This document shows positions 14,035 to 14,599 of a stretch of DNA of 14,599 bases, in pieces. The stretch is taken from positions 1-14,599 of the forward strand of contig PMMB01000115.1 of NCBI GenBank assembly GCA_003165495.1. Direction: 5' to 3'. Made by a program: the position numbers and the translations under genes. The DNA is from Gammaproteobacteria bacterium (GTDB lineage: Bacteria > Pseudomonadota > Gammaproteobacteria > Steroidobacterales > Steroidobacteraceae). The first letter of the stretch is position 1; every line of letters begins with the position of its first letter. The notes under the pieces were generated by a model that ran no database searches, had not been told where the DNA came from, and saw only the letters and a program-made list of their open reading frames with translations.

Positions 14035-14056
14035 CGGGCTCCGTTCTTGGAGCCCG
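14035..14056 (+). terminator. hairpin between rubrerythrin and Fe-S protein genes
   Basis: CGGGCTCC (14035-14042) pairs perfectly with GGAGCCCG (14049-14056) around a 6-nt loop, and a G-T and an A-T pair can extend the stem by two. The following TTATCATTT is only moderately T-rich. It could be a partial terminator that makes more rubrerythrin than Fe-S protein from one transcript, or a full terminator. Confidence 0.55.
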
Positions 14057-14081
14057 TTATCATTTCGGTCGGGAGTAAACC

Positions 14082-14599
14082 GTGTCCGACGGACAGATCA
14101 AGTCAGGCCGCGAGGGCAATCTGGAGGCGCCCACGCGCCATGCCCTTGGCTGGCAGGAACCGCAGTTCTATGACGCCGGTGCGCTGCAGAAGGAACTGGA
14201 ACGAGTATTCGATATCTGCCATGGCTGCCGCCGCTGCTTCAATTTGTGCAACTCCTTTCCGACACTGTTCGATTTGATCGACGCGTCAAAGACCGGCGAA
14301 CTCGATGGCGTAGATAAAAAGGACTATGGGCAAGTGGTCGACCAATGTTACCTCTGTGACATGTGTTACATGACCAAGTGCCCGTATGTGCCGCCGCATC
14401 CGTGGAACGTCGATTTTCCGCACTTGATGCTGCGCGCCAAAGCCGTCAAGAATCGCAGCGGCGGTACGCGCTGGCGCGACAAGGTCTTAAGTTCGACGGA
14501 TATGGTCGGCAAACTCGCGGGCATTCCCGTCGTCGTCGAGGTCGTCAACGCGGTCAATCGGAGCGCTGTGGGACGTAAGGTCCTGGATGCCGCGCTCGG
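14082..14599 (+). CDS. 4Fe-4S cluster-binding protein, GlpC/heterodisulfide-reductase-like (partial, runs off window)
   Basis: A frame from GTG at 14082 (GGGAG about 6 nt upstream) stays open to the window edge, giving 172 residues of an incomplete protein. Two ferredoxin-type cysteine motifs are visible: C46-x2-C49-x2-C52-x3-C56 (CHGCRRCFNLC) and C89-x2-C92-x2-C95-x4-C100-P. The second ends in the usual Pro; the first is followed by Asn instead. This arrangement is that of GlpC- and HdrC/D-like iron-sulfur subunits, in which CCG domains would follow beyond the window. From family knowledge, a rubrerythrin gene followed by such an Fe-S protein and then DUF3501 is a recurrent neighbourhood, so an electron-transfer role to the rubrerythrin is likely. 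The partner beyond the edge cannot be seen. Both clusters appear able to bind iron. Confidence 0.85.
   Translation, partial: MSDGQIKSGREGNLEAPTRHALGWQEPQFYDAGALQKELERVFDICHGCRRCFNLCNSFPTLFDLIDASKTGELDGVDKKDYGQVVDQCYLCDMCYMTKCPYVPPHPWNVDFPHLMLRAKAVKNRSGGTRWRDKVLSSTDMVGKLAGIPVVVEVVNAVNRSAVGRKVLDAAL

Overview
The window is GC-rich, densely packed bacterial chromosome with several GTG starts and many short or overlapping gene junctions. The gene families (TauD-type dioxygenase, haem-c/beta-propeller protein, rubrerythrin beside an Fe-S protein, TetR regulator with a Tyr/Pro-rich exported protein) fit a free-living aerobic proteobacterium, probably a gamma- or betaproteobacterium. No rRNA or other strong taxonomic marker is present, so placement stays tentative. 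I see no transposase, integrase, tRNA, rRNA or CRISPR array.

Layout, left to right. (1) The 3' tail of an unidentified gene (1-99, +) converges on a taurine-dioxygenase-family gene (112-945, -). (2) A divergent 141-bp spacer leads to a run of + strand genes: a 700-aa exported protein with a carboxypeptidase-regulatory-like domain, one CxxCH haem-c site and a propeller-like region; a DUF190 protein; a 20-codon micro-ORF linked to both neighbours by ATGA junctions; a class V PLP enzyme of the isopenicillin N epimerase type; and an APC amino acid permease. (3) Three - strand genes follow: a class II aldolase/adducin protein (sharing a CTAG stop tetramer with the permease), a six-hairpin-glycosidase-like protein and a glutathione S-transferase. 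(4) A divergent 117-bp spacer leads to a + strand pair: an exported M20 metallopeptidase and an agmatinase/guanidinobutyrase-like ureohydrolase. (5) Converging on these is a - strand two-gene operon: a small exported Tyr/Pro-rich protein and a TetR regulator whose GTG start lies inside the upstream gene. A near-perfect 22-bp palindrome overlaps the predicted promoter and is a good candidate for the TetR operator. (6) After a sparse stretch with one possible 61-codon gene comes a + strand oxidative-stress locus: a rubrerythrin without a rubredoxin domain, a terminator-like hairpin, and the start of a protein with two 4Fe-4S cysteine motifs that runs off the window.

How they may work together. 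The PLP enzyme and APC permease look like one translationally coupled unit for uptake and conversion of an amino-acid-like compound, with DUF190 at its head. The M20 peptidase and ureohydrolase form a plausible peptide/guanidino-compound degradation pair. The rubrerythrin and Fe-S protein probably form a peroxide-detoxifying redox pair. None of these couplings is proven by the sequence. The features most worth checking are the double-ATGA micro-ORF, the TetR operator, the haem-c/propeller protein and the inverted repeats upstream of the rubrerythrin gene.
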